A stretch of 9,889 bases of DNA from Phycisphaeraceae bacterium (GTDB lineage: Bacteria; Planctomycetota; Phycisphaerae; Phycisphaerales; Phycisphaeraceae), in the NCBI GenBank assembly GCA_029260675.1, contig JAJDCV010000142.1, positions 1 to 9,889 of the forward strand. Direction: 5' to 3'. A model generated the notes under the pieces. It did no database searches, was not told where the DNA came from, and saw only the letters and a list, made by a program, of their open reading frames with translations. This document shows, one piece after another, positions 1-6,146 of this stretch. The translations under genes and the position numbers were made by a program. How positions within the stretch are numbered: the first letter of the stretch is position 1; every line of letters starts with the position of its first letter.

Positions 1-1433
1 CTGGCAGAGTCTTCCAGGATGTCGGCGTGGCTGTCATAGGCCTGGGCCTGCTGCTCCCAGAACTCTCGGTTTTCATCGGTCTTGGCGCTCTTCGCCTTCT
101 TACGCGCCGCTTCGGCATCGGTACGTGCACGCGCGGCGGCGTCCCTGCGGTCCTGCGCTATCTTGCGGTAACGCTTCGCGTCGTCACGCAGTTCGGTCGC
201 TTCTCGCATATAACCCTCGATCAAGCCCGGGCCGTACTCGATCTCGATTTCCAGTTGACGGTCACTCATCTCGCCGGTGTTGATCGGACGGACGGTCGGG
301 GGGTACTCGGGGATCGGCGGCGAGACTTTGACGGCAGTGAAATCACCGCCGGCGACACGGTAGTAGGTCTTGGGGGTTTCGGGCCCGCCGATGTAATCAT
401 GGGCTACCGTTAACCCCTGCGCCAGCTGGTTGCCGATGGCCGCACGGTTAGCCATCTCATCGGTCGACGTGTTGTAGTAGTTGTAGTCGTGGACATACCT
501 GGGCTGGCTGCATGCGATCAGGGACTGCGCCGTGTTGGCCGCGTTGCTGCGGAGGTTGTTGGCGATCCGGTTATTGATCTCGTGCCGGTTGACCTTCGGG
601 CAAGGCGAACTGTTCGCCGCGTAGCGGGTCGTCGCCGGCTGGTTCTGAGCAACCTCGGTCGTGTCGGCTGTCTGGGTCGCCGGGGTATTGGTTTCGTGCG
701 TCTGCGTGGTGTCGGTCTGAGTCTGTGTCGTCGCGGGCTGCGACTCGGTGTGAGTCTGGGTCTGTGTCGGGGTGGTCGTCGCAGGCGTCGCCGTCGGGGT
801 ATCGGTCGTGCTGGGCAGGGTCTCGACGGGTTCGGTCTGCGTGTTCACGGACGTATTGACACGGGTGTTTAGATTGCCCACGCGGGTATTCACAGCCGGG
901 AGGCTCAGGCGGGGGGTGTTGACCGCCGGGGTCGTCGCGGTGGTCGTGGAAGTTGTCGGCAGGGTTTCCATCGGTTCGGTCTGCGTAGCCACACGGGTGT
1001 TCAGCCCGGCGCTACGGGTGGTGAGCAGGGGGCTGTTCACCCGGTAGCTCGTGGGCTGACTCACTTCGCGGTAGATGACCGGGGAGTTTGTTACGGTGGT
1101 CCGCGGGTTGACGGTCGTGTTCACCGGTGTGTAGTAAGTCATGCCGGTGTTCACGGGGTAAGGCCGCGCCACGTTGCCCGCGGTGGCGGGGTTGTAAGGA
1201 TTGCTAGGCGAGTAAGGCGAAACATATCCGGTCGCCTGCCGGGCCTGTGTCGCCTGTGTGGCGTTGCGTGCCTGGGTCGCGTACCCGCCGCCGGAGTAGA
1301 CGGGCTGGTTGCCGGTGACGATGGCGGTTTCGTTGGCCATCAGTGGTGCGCCGGCGAGGGTGAGTGCCGCCAGGGCGGCGAGGAGGGTAGAGGGCTTGGG
1401 TCGAGTCACGGTGGTGGTCTTGCGAGTCTTCAT
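1..1433 (-). CDS. Secreted Thr/Gln/Asn-rich protein of unknown function (3' end outside window)
   Basis: I do not recognise this protein. The frame is open from the start to the left edge (477 codons), so its C-terminus is missing. It begins MKTRKTTT, with a basic N-region and a hydrophobic stretch at about residues 17-32 ending near LMANE, which reads as a signal peptide. Residues 50-145 are rich in Tyr, Asn, Pro and Thr. Residues 146-270 are mostly Thr, Gln, Pro and Ala, with runs such as TPTQTQTHT. A motif TQTEPxETLP occurs twice (from residues 150 and 198). A PCPK motif sits at 277-280. Residues about 388-477 are charged and Ala-rich (Glu/Arg/Lys), likely helical or coiled coil. ATG at 1433 was chosen because AAGGAG lies 7 nt upstream. 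The ATG at 1439 is too close to it, and an in-frame ATG at 1541 would add 36 residues. It is the third gene after the CsgG-like gene. A cell-surface or fibre-type role is inference. Confidence 0.8.
   Translation of the reverse strand, partial: MKTRKTTTVTRPKPSTLLAALAALTLAGAPLMANETAIVTGNQPVYSGGGYATQARNATQATQARQATGYVSPYSPSNPYNPATAGNVARPYPVNTGMTYYTPVNTTVNPRTTVTNSPVIYREVSQPTSYRVNSPLLTTRSAGLNTRVATQTEPMETLPTTSTTTATTPAVNTPRLSLPAVNTRVGNLNTRVNTSVNTQTEPVETLPSTTDTPTATPATTTPTQTQTHTESQPATTQTQTDTTQTHETNTPATQTADTTEVAQNQPATTRYAANSSPCPKVNRHEINNRIANNLRSNAANTAQSLIACSQPRYVHDYNYYNTSTDEMANRAAIGNQLAQGLTVAHDYIGGPETPKTYYRVAGGDFTAVKVSPPIPEYPPTVRPINTGEMSDRQLEIEIEYGPGLIEGYMREATELRDDAKRYRKIAQDRRDAAARARTDAEAARKKAKSAKTDENREFWEQQAQAYDSHADILEDSA
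807..995 (-). repeat. Two diverged copies of a TQTEPxETLP-coding segment
   Basis: Within the Thr/Gln-rich gene, the segment coding TRVATQTEPMETLPT (951-995) recurs as TSVNTQTEPVETLPS (807-854), 47 residues later. Each copy is preceded by an LNTRV motif. The similarity is visible in the DNA as well as the protein, which points to internal duplication within a low-complexity region. Confidence 0.6.
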
Positions 1434-1496
1434 GGTCATGCTCCTTGGGTTGGTGTCTATTGACACGGGTGTTGGGTTCGAGGTCTTAGGGTCTTT

Positions 1497-1515
1497 CCCG
1501 GGCAAACCGCCCGGG
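1497..1515. other. GC-rich perfect stem-loop between two secreted-protein genes
   Basis: CCCGGGC (1497-1503) and GCCCGGG (1509-1515) are perfect inverted repeats, giving a 7-bp all-GC stem with a 5-nt loop. It lies in the gap before the Thr/Gln-rich gene, or inside that gene if its start is the ATG at 1541. No T-run follows on either strand, so it is not a classical intrinsic terminator. An RNA-processing or expression-balancing hairpin inside the operon is possible but unproven. Confidence 0.5.
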
Positions 1516-1559
1516 GTGGTGGGGTTGGTTGTTGTGTTCATGGTTGATTCACTTTCGTG

Positions 1560-3089
1560 TTAGTCGTTGTAGATCCGCAGCAGGTCGGCGGCGTCGTGCC
1601 CGGCTTTGAACCACTCGTTCCAGTACTCCATCGTGCGGGTCTCGGAGTTGCCGTTTTTGTCGCGGACGGTCATGGTTCGGTCGTCGGGGTTATAGTCGGT
1701 GCTGATGCCGTCGGGCCGCGTGGTGATCGTGTGGCCGTTCTCGCCCTTGCGGGTGGACACCGCACCGCTGGGGAAGACCTCGGTCTGGTCGCCGTTGGGC
1801 CTGGTCACGCTGGAGCCACTGCCGTCGCTGTCCGGGCCGGTCCAGATTTCCGTGCCGTCCTTCAGGGTGATCTTGATCCCGTCGGTGAATTCATTTGTTT
1901 CGATCGAGGTCGCGTTCTTCAGGTCTTCCCTGGAGACCCCCGCTCGACGCATGGCGTCGCTGAGCGTCTTATTCTTCGGATCGCTGTGACCGGGCAGCGG
2001 ATCGATCAGGTCCAGTGCGGCGTCTGCGGGGTAGCCCTTGGCGTACCAGCTCTTGAAGAAGTCCAGCGGGCGGGTCATCGTTCGGCCGTGCTTATCGATG
2101 ACAGTCAGGTTGTCGGTCTTAGGATCGTGAACGACCGTGGTCCCGTTGGGCCAAGTGGTGACGGTGTTGCCATCTTTCCCTTCGCGTCTTGAGATGTGGC
2201 CATCAGGGTAAACTTCGATCTGGTCGCCGTTAGGCTTGGTCACGCTGGTGCCAAGGCCGTCGCTATCCGAACCGGTCATGATGACCGTGCCGTCGGCGAG
2301 GGTGATCGTGGTGGAGCCGTAATTGTCGGTTTCGACCTTGGCGCCCTTGAGCCGCTTGGGATCGATCCCGGCCCGCTTGAGTGCTTTTTCCAGCGTGGTG
2401 TTCTTGGTACTCTTGGTTTTGTTATCAGCGTTCTTGTTCTCGTTGCGAGTCGCCGCATCCTTCAGCGAGTTCATCTGTGCGTCGCGGTCGGCAAGCTCGC
2501 TGTCCTTGGTGCGGGAACCGGGGGTGCCGGGGAGATCCAGGGGAAGGCCGTCGTTGCGATTAAGCAGTGAGCTGGCTTCGTTGGCGGCGCGGGTTCGGGT
2601 GCCATTGGTGTTGCGGTTGTCACGGCCGGTCTTCGGGCACGGGCCCTTGCCACGGTTGGCTCGCTCGGCTTCGAGGTCGCGGGCGGTCCGTGTGCCGTTG
2701 GGCGTGCGGAGTACCGGCCGGCCGGGCAAACCGTCTTCGGGCTTGGTGCCGGAGTCGGCGTTGGCTGCTTCCAGCTCCAGGTCACGAGCCAGGCGTGTGC
2801 CGTTGGGCGTCTTGACCCGGGGGATGCCGGGCAGCCCATCCTCGGGCTTGGTGCCGGAGTCAGCGTTGGCCTCTTCCAATTCCAGATCCCGTGCCATACG
2901 TGTGCCGTTGGGCGTCTTGACGACCGGGATGCCGTGCAGCCCGTCGCGGGGATCGTCTTGCTTCACGACGGGGCGGTTGTTCTTGGCACCCGTCTTCGGG
3001 CAGGGCTTGTCGTCGGCGTTGGCGGTGTTGACTACCAGAAGGGCGACGGCTACTGCCAGGGTCAGGAGGATGTTCTCGATGCGGTTCAT
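1560..3089 (-). CDS. Secreted repeat protein with two tandem NG/DG-turn domains, function unknown
   Basis: I do not recognise this 509-residue protein. Residues 1-25 are a clear signal peptide (hydrophobic core LLTLAVAVALLVV, cleavage after ANA). The mature N-terminus has PCPKTG (29-34), then three 35-residue repeats at 47-81, 82-116 and from 117, each with a TPNGTR core and an ARDLE helix-like stretch. PCPKTG returns at 150-155. A polar linker (about 160-230) leads to two tandem homologous domains, 232-362 and 375-507. Each starts with an amphipathic TLxxAxxRAG helix, has six turn signatures (DG, NG or SG) spaced 11, 10, 9, 10 and 9 residues, and ends in an aromatic helix. The regular turns suggest an elongated beta structure, vaguely like the TCP10/CPAP G-box repeat. 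Both Cys residues lie in the PCPKTG motifs. ATG 3089 was preferred over the in-frame GTG 3101; its Shine-Dalgarno is weak. Export through the upstream CsgG-like protein is inference. Confidence 0.85.
   Translation of the reverse strand: MNRIENILLTLAVAVALLVVNTANADDKPCPKTGAKNNRPVVKQDDPRDGLHGIPVVKTPNGTRMARDLELEEANADSGTKPEDGLPGIPRVKTPNGTRLARDLELEAANADSGTKPEDGLPGRPVLRTPNGTRTARDLEAERANRGKGPCPKTGRDNRNTNGTRTRAANEASSLLNRNDGLPLDLPGTPGSRTKDSELADRDAQMNSLKDAATRNENKNADNKTKSTKNTTLEKALKRAGIDPKRLKGAKVETDNYGSTTITLADGTVIMTGSDSDGLGTSVTKPNGDQIEVYPDGHISRREGKDGNTVTTWPNGTTVVHDPKTDNLTVIDKHGRTMTRPLDFFKSWYAKGYPADAALDLIDPLPGHSDPKNKTLSDAMRRAGVSREDLKNATSIETNEFTDGIKITLKDGTEIWTGPDSDGSGSSVTRPNGDQTEVFPSGAVSTRKGENGHTITTRPDGISTDYNPDDRTMTVRDKNGNSETRTMEYWNEWFKAGHDAADLLRIYND
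1572..2396 (-). repeat. Tandem duplication coding two homologous ~130-residue domains
   Basis: The first copy spans 2004-2396 and the second 1572-1967, an offset of 143-145 codons. A 60-residue core aligns without gaps, and I count 34 of 60 identities by eye. Shared elements include the LxDGTxIxTG, DSDGxG and PNGDQ motifs. The DNA has diverged enough that this is an old protein-level duplication rather than a recent one. Confidence 0.8.
2655..2951 (-). repeat. 105-bp tandem repeats (two full copies and a partial third)
   Basis: The unit codes for 35 residues following the pattern PxDGLxGxPxxxTPNGTR then ARDLExExAN. Copies start at 2951, 2846 and 2741. The first two copies are nearly identical in protein; the third diverges after ARDLE. 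A degenerate NGTRTRAANEA follows further downstream. Copy number of such arrays can vary between strains. Confidence 0.8.
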
Positions 3090-3126
3090 AGTGATTCTCA
3101 CTTCTTTCGTGTGTGGTTTTGTGTTT

Positions 3127-3154
3127 GTGCTAATGGCTAAGTGCTTTTGGCTAA
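3127..3154. repeat. Two directly adjacent 14-bp repeats in the operon gap
   Basis: GTGCTAATGGCTAA (3127-3140) is followed at once by GTGCTTTTGGCTAA (3141-3154), with 12 of 14 bases identical. It lies in the 80-bp gap between the CsgG-like gene and the repeat-protein gene. It may be a small slippage duplication or a regulator or RNA-binding site. Nothing else is recognisable in this gap. Confidence 0.55.
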
Positions 3155-3169
3155 CGTCTCTCGTTTGGG

Positions 3170-4207
3170 TTACTCGATCACCAGGTCGTTACGCTGCGGT
3201 TCGACGTCCAGGTGCTTGTGGTACTCGCCGATCGCCAGCTTCTCTTCGACCTGCGTGATCTCGAGCGTGCCGATCTGACGCTTACGCTGGCCGAGCATCT
3301 CGCCGGTGGTCGGGTCGGTCAGGGTCTTAGTGATCCGGTAGACCTTGAAGCTGTCACCGATATGGATGTTGCTGGTGCTGCCGGCGTTGAGGTAAACCTC
3401 ACCCAGCTCGGCGTCCACCACCCGGCCGGTCCACTTGACCGCGGCGGCGTCGGCGGCGAAGCGCTGGGCGATCTGGTTGATCGCACTGCGGCAGGCCTCA
3501 CCCAACGGGGTGCTGTTGAACTTGTTGCCGCCGAAGCTGAAGCCCTTGAAGTTGATGTTCCCAGCCAGGGCGCTGGACTTGATCTTCTCGCGGACGGTGT
3601 AGCTGTTAACCACCTGGCCGGTCGTGGCGTCGACGATGCGGACGTCGATCGCGACGTAGCCCTTGGAGAACTGCGGGGAGATCGCGCCGCCCAGGTCCGA
3701 GCCTGCGAACCCGATGCTGAACCCGCCGCCGGAGTTGTTCTGGCCGAACTCGGTGACGCTGGCCATGATCAGAAGCTGTGCACCGAAGAGGTTGCCTGCC
3801 TGGGCGCCGCTCTCAGCATTGGTCAGCCCGTTGGCGGCGAGTTGTTGCTCACTCATGACCGAGCTGAGGTTGCCACGTTCCAGGACGATGAAGCTTTCAG
3901 ATTCGATCAGGGCCGTGGTCAGCATCGCCGACAGGCCGCCGCCGACGTCCCAGCCGCCGTGGACGGAAGTAAACGAGCCGACCGCGTCAAAATGATCCAC
4001 CGCCACGGTCCGCTTGGGGCCGGGTATCGTGGGAAGCGGGGCGGACAACATCGCCAGGTGCTCGGTCGCTTCGACCTGGATGTCGTCACGGTCCTTCTTG
4101 CGGTTCTTCTCTTTGTCGCCGAACCAGGCGTTGGCGGGCGAGGCGCCCAGAACAAACATCAGTGCGGTCAGGGTCAGGATCGAAACTTTGCGGGTCTTGG
4201 TCGTCAT
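3170..4207 (-). CDS. CsgG/HfaB-family secretion-pore protein with C-terminal FlgT-C-like domain
   Basis: CsgG proteins form the outer-membrane channel that exports curli subunits. This 345-residue protein has a signal peptide (1-27, cleavage after ANA), a basic stretch (31-40), then the CsgG core at about 66-255: RTVAVDHFD, a Gly-rich helix start, the LTTALIESESFIVLERGNL segment and the TGQVV turn. Gly-rich segments at about 155-182 and 205-232 occupy the places where CsgG has its two membrane-spanning beta-hairpins, which favours a pore over a purely periplasmic LpoB-type protein. Residues 258-345 resemble the FlgT C-terminal domain (IGDSFKVY, DPTTGEMLG, IGTLEITQV). There is no lipobox cysteine, unlike CsgG itself. 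Start ATG 4207 has AAAGGGA upstream at a long spacing. It is the first gene of the minus-strand set and divergent from the sigma-54 activator. Family confident; substrate inferred. Confidence 0.82.
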   Translation of the reverse strand: MTTKTRKVSILTLTALMFVLGASPANAWFGDKEKNRKKDRDDIQVEATEHLAMLSAPLPTIPGPKRTVAVDHFDAVGSFTSVHGGWDVGGGLSAMLTTALIESESFIVLERGNLSSVMSEQQLAANGLTNAESGAQAGNLFGAQLLIMASVTEFGQNNSGGGFSIGFAGSDLGGAISPQFSKGYVAIDVRIVDATTGQVVNSYTVREKIKSSALAGNINFKGFSFGGNKFNSTPLGEACRSAINQIAQRFAADAAAVKWTGRVVDAELGEVYLNAGSTSNIHIGDSFKVYRITKTLTDPTTGEMLGQRKRQIGTLEITQVEEKLAIGEYHKHLDVEPQRNDLVIE

Positions 4208-4259
4208 CGTCAGGTCCCTTTCATTGGGGGGTTTGAGGTTGTGTTTCCGCCTGATTAAT

Positions 4260-4275
4260 CACGACCGGCGTGCCA
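4260..4275 (-). promoter_or_regulatory. Candidate sigma-54 (-24/-12) promoter for the CsgG-like operon
   Basis: Read on the minus strand from 4275, the sequence is TGGCACGCCGGTCGTG. The -24 element TGGCACG matches the consensus fully and spacing is correct. The -12 element reads TCGT instead of TTGC, so its most conserved GC is imperfect. Transcription would start near 4250, about 43 nt before ATG 4207. The divergent sigma-54 activator gene makes it credible, but the -12 mismatch keeps confidence moderate. Confidence 0.45.
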
Positions 4276-4400
4276 CAACGGCTCCTGGCGATGCCACAGG
4301 GACGCTCAGGCTAGTTTTTAACAAAGGCAGCCAGTGCGTAAGATGTGATTTATAAGTTACTTACAACCCATAAAAAGGGGTGCGTAAATTATCAAACATT

Positions 4401-4419
4401 CTGCATTCGGGCCGTGCAG
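4401..4419. promoter_or_regulatory. Inverted repeat CTGCA-N9-TGCAG, possible activator site
   Basis: Two 5-bp arms, 4401-4405 and 4415-4419, form a dyad with a 9-bp centre. Fis-type HTH activators usually bind dyads of about this size 100-200 bp upstream of the -24/-12 promoter, and this one is about 130 bp upstream of the 4260-4275 candidate. Short arms make chance occurrence possible. Confidence 0.3.
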
Positions 4420-4433
4420 CGCAGATGTGGCCA
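4418..4433 (-). promoter_or_regulatory. Second, weaker sigma-54 promoter candidate
   Basis: Read on the minus strand from 4433, TGGCCACATCTGCGCT keeps the essential GG-N10-GC spacing with TGGC at -24 and GCT at -12, but the intervening consensus bases differ. It would give a leader of about 200 nt. It partly overlaps the dyad at 4401-4419, so the two readings compete. Confidence 0.25.
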
Positions 4434-4450
4434 GAGAAATGAGTAAAATA

Positions 4451-4502
4451 ACCCAATTTTAAAGTTGCTAAAATACCCAATATTGAGTAATATGTCCCAA
4501 TT
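4451..4502. repeat. Three CCCAAT-type direct repeats around the activator promoter
   Basis: ACCCAATTTTAA (from 4451), ACCCAATATTGA (from 4475) and TCCCAATTAAAA (from 4495) share a CCCAAT core at 4452, 4476 and 4496, spaced 24 and 20 bp. They lie just upstream of, inside and at the expected start site of the sigma-70 promoter candidate, a layout that suits a repressor or autoregulatory operator. Confidence 0.45.
4465..4493 (+). promoter_or_regulatory. Candidate sigma-70 promoter of the sigma-54 activator gene
   Basis: TTGCTA (4465-4470) and TAATAT (4488-4493) are separated by 17 bp, each matching 4 of 6 consensus bases. Transcription would begin near 4500, leaving a leader of about 30 nt before ATG 4532. 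The AT-rich setting makes chance matches likelier. Confidence 0.4.
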
Positions 4503-4531
4503 AAAACTCAACTAAGACCCAGCCCCCAACC

Positions 4532-6106
4532 ATGCCCAATGACCCGTTAACCGAATCCGCCACCACACTGGACCGAAAGACCCTCCTCGCCCTGGTCGAG
4601 GCCAGCCACGCGGTCAACCGCAGCCTGGCCCTGGCGGAAGTCTTCGAGTTGCTGGTACGCAGCGCCGCCAACGTGCTACACGCCCAGGGCGCCAGTGTCC
4701 TGACGCTGTCGGACGCCGGCGACGAGTTGGTGTTCCAGGCCGCGGTCGGGCCCGGCAGCAGGGGGCTCGTCGGTACAAGGATCGGCCACGATCAAGGCAT
4801 CGCCGGGCAGGTCCTCAAGACCGGCCGGGCGGCGCGGATCGACGACACCGCCTTGAACCGTAACTTCCTCCCTGACGTCGACCGCAAGACACGCACACGC
4901 ACACAAAGCCTCCTGGCCGCACCCCTGGTCTACGACGGTAAAGCCATCGGCGTCGTCGAGGTCATCAACCCCACTAAGAAGAAACAATTCACTGACCGTG
5001 ACCTGGAACTACTCAAGCTCTTCGCCAACCTCACCGCCTCGGCTGCACGCAACGCCCAGCGGGTCGATCGGCTGACTCGTGAAAACCTCTCGCTCCGTGA
5101 CGCCGCACCCCCGCCGACCGTCGTCGGCAACGCCCCAGCCACCCGGGCGGCCCTTCGGCTGGCACGTAAGGTGGCTCCGACAAGAACGAGCGTCCTGCTC
5201 ACCGGGCAGACCGGCACCGGCAAGGAGGTCATGGCCCGGGCCGTCCACAGCCTGAGCCCACGGAGGGACAACCCCTTCGTCGCCGTCAACTGCGCCGCAC
5301 TGACCGAAACCTTATTAGAAAGCGAACTGTTCGGTCATGAGAAAGGGGCCTTCACCGGCGCCACCGAACAACGCCCCGGCCGATTCGAGCTGGCCGAAGC
5401 CGGCACACTCTTCCTCGATGAGATCGGGGAGATGGGCCTATCGAGTCAGTCGCGCCTGCTCCGCGTCTTGCAGGAACGCGAGTTCACCCGTGTCGGCGGG
5501 ACCCAGACGCTCCGCTGCGATGTCCGCGTCATCGCCGCCACCAACCGCGACCTCAAGGCCGAGTCGGCGCTCGGCCGATTCCGTGAGGACCTGTTCTACC
5601 GACTGAATGTCTTTCCCATCGAATTGCCCCCGCTGGCCGACCGCCTCGAAGACGTGCCCGCACTGGTCACACACTTCCTGGAACAGCTCGCACCGGAACT
5701 GGGCATCGATTCGATCGCGATCACCGAGGATGCCCTCGCCGCGATGTCGGACTACCCCTGGCCGGGAAACATCCGGGAGTTGCGCAACGTCACCGAACGC
5801 GCAGCCCTGCTGGGTGACGGACGGATCGGGCTTGGCGACCTGCCCCGTGAAATCACATCAGAGTCTTTATCGGCTGGCGATCCAACGACAGGGGAACCGC
5901 CCGCCCCCAACTCCGTAGCGACCGCGCCATCTACACCCGTCGGAGCAACCGGATCACGCCTGGCGAACCAGGAACGCGAACTGGTCCACCGCACCCTCAC
6001 CCAGACCGGCTGGAACCAGACCGCCGCCGCACGCAAGCTCGGCGTCACACGCGACGTGCTGAGATACCGTGTAAAAAAATACGACCTCAAACGCCCGGAC
6101 TGGTAA
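4532..6106 (+). CDS. Sigma-54-dependent transcriptional activator, GAF-AAA+-Fis HTH
   Basis: This 524-residue protein is a bacterial enhancer-binding protein that uses ATP hydrolysis to open sigma-54 promoters. A GAF sensor domain covers about residues 28-175. A short helical linker leads to the AAA+ domain (about 196-440), with Walker A GQTGTGKE (225-232), the sigma-54-contacting GAFTGA loop (272-277), Walker B TLFLDE (292-297), AATN (335-338) and the arginine-finger region with R351 and R357. A Pro/Thr-rich linker (about 441-475) precedes a Fis-type helix-turn-helix (495-517). There is no receiver domain, so control probably acts through the GAF ligand rather than phosphorylation. The Walker A loop has Gln where Glu is usual. 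ATG 4532 fits the domain layout but has no Shine-Dalgarno. It is divergent from the CsgG-like operon, its likely target. Confidence 0.95.
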   Translation: MPNDPLTESATTLDRKTLLALVEASHAVNRSLALAEVFELLVRSAANVLHAQGASVLTLSDAGDELVFQAAVGPGSRGLVGTRIGHDQGIAGQVLKTGRAARIDDTALNRNFLPDVDRKTRTRTQSLLAAPLVYDGKAIGVVEVINPTKKKQFTDRDLELLKLFANLTASAARNAQRVDRLTRENLSLRDAAPPPTVVGNAPATRAALRLARKVAPTRTSVLLTGQTGTGKEVMARAVHSLSPRRDNPFVAVNCAALTETLLESELFGHEKGAFTGATEQRPGRFELAEAGTLFLDEIGEMGLSSQSRLLRVLQEREFTRVGGTQTLRCDVRVIAATNRDLKAESALGRFREDLFYRLNVFPIELPPLADRLEDVPALVTHFLEQLAPELGIDSIAITEDALAAMSDYPWPGNIRELRNVTERAALLGDGRIGLGDLPREITSESLSAGDPTTGEPPAPNSVATAPSTPVGATGSRLANQERELVHRTLTQTGWNQTAAARKLGVTRDVLRYRVKKYDLKRPDW

Positions 6107-6146
6107 ATCCGTGTAGCCAATAGAACACGAAGACGATCAGGAGAAT

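Larger units (their letters stand above)
4208..4531. other. Divergent, AT-rich regulatory region between export operon and activator gene
   Basis: This 324-bp stretch has no credible gene. Its part from about 4310 to 4520 is much more AT-rich than the flanking genes. It holds the promoter candidates, inverted repeat and CCCAAT repeats listed separately, plus a direct repeat GTGCGTAA at 4334-4341 and 4380-4387, and GTAAG (4338-4342) facing CTTAC (4360-4364). The layout of promoters on both sides of a bendable AT-rich segment fits a shared control region. Confidence 0.7.

Noticed and set aside
1..413. Plus-strand frames at the left edge, such as 27-413
   Set aside because: The minus strand has an uninterrupted frame from 1433 to the edge with a signal peptide and Shine-Dalgarno, so the plus frames are shadows.
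2655..2951. CRISPR-like array
   Set aside because: The 105-bp units are directly adjacent, in frame and coding, with no unique spacers.
1560..3089. Curlin-type amyloid repeats in the secreted proteins
   Set aside because: The curlin pattern S-X5-Q-X-G-X-N is not seen in either protein; the repeats present have a different length and composition.
3089..3101. GTG at 3101 as the start of the 509-residue protein
   Set aside because: ATG 3089 gives a more typical signal peptide (MNRIENILL), and its leader resembles that of the next gene up to the ATG.
2323..3258. Long plus-strand frame of 311 codons opposite the repeat-protein gene
   Set aside because: It is antisense to a gene with a signal peptide, repeats and conserved neighbours. 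Its Ser/Arg/Leu-rich translation is typical of the complement of GC-rich coding DNA.
3212..4258. Long plus-strand frame of 348 codons opposite the CsgG-like gene
   Set aside because: The minus strand carries the recognisable CsgG family protein, and the antisense translation shows no motif.
4341..4403. IHF-like sites in the divergent region
   Set aside because: The best matches (around AATCACATC on the minus strand and ATCAAACATTC on the plus strand) miss conserved positions of the WATCAA-N4-TTR consensus.
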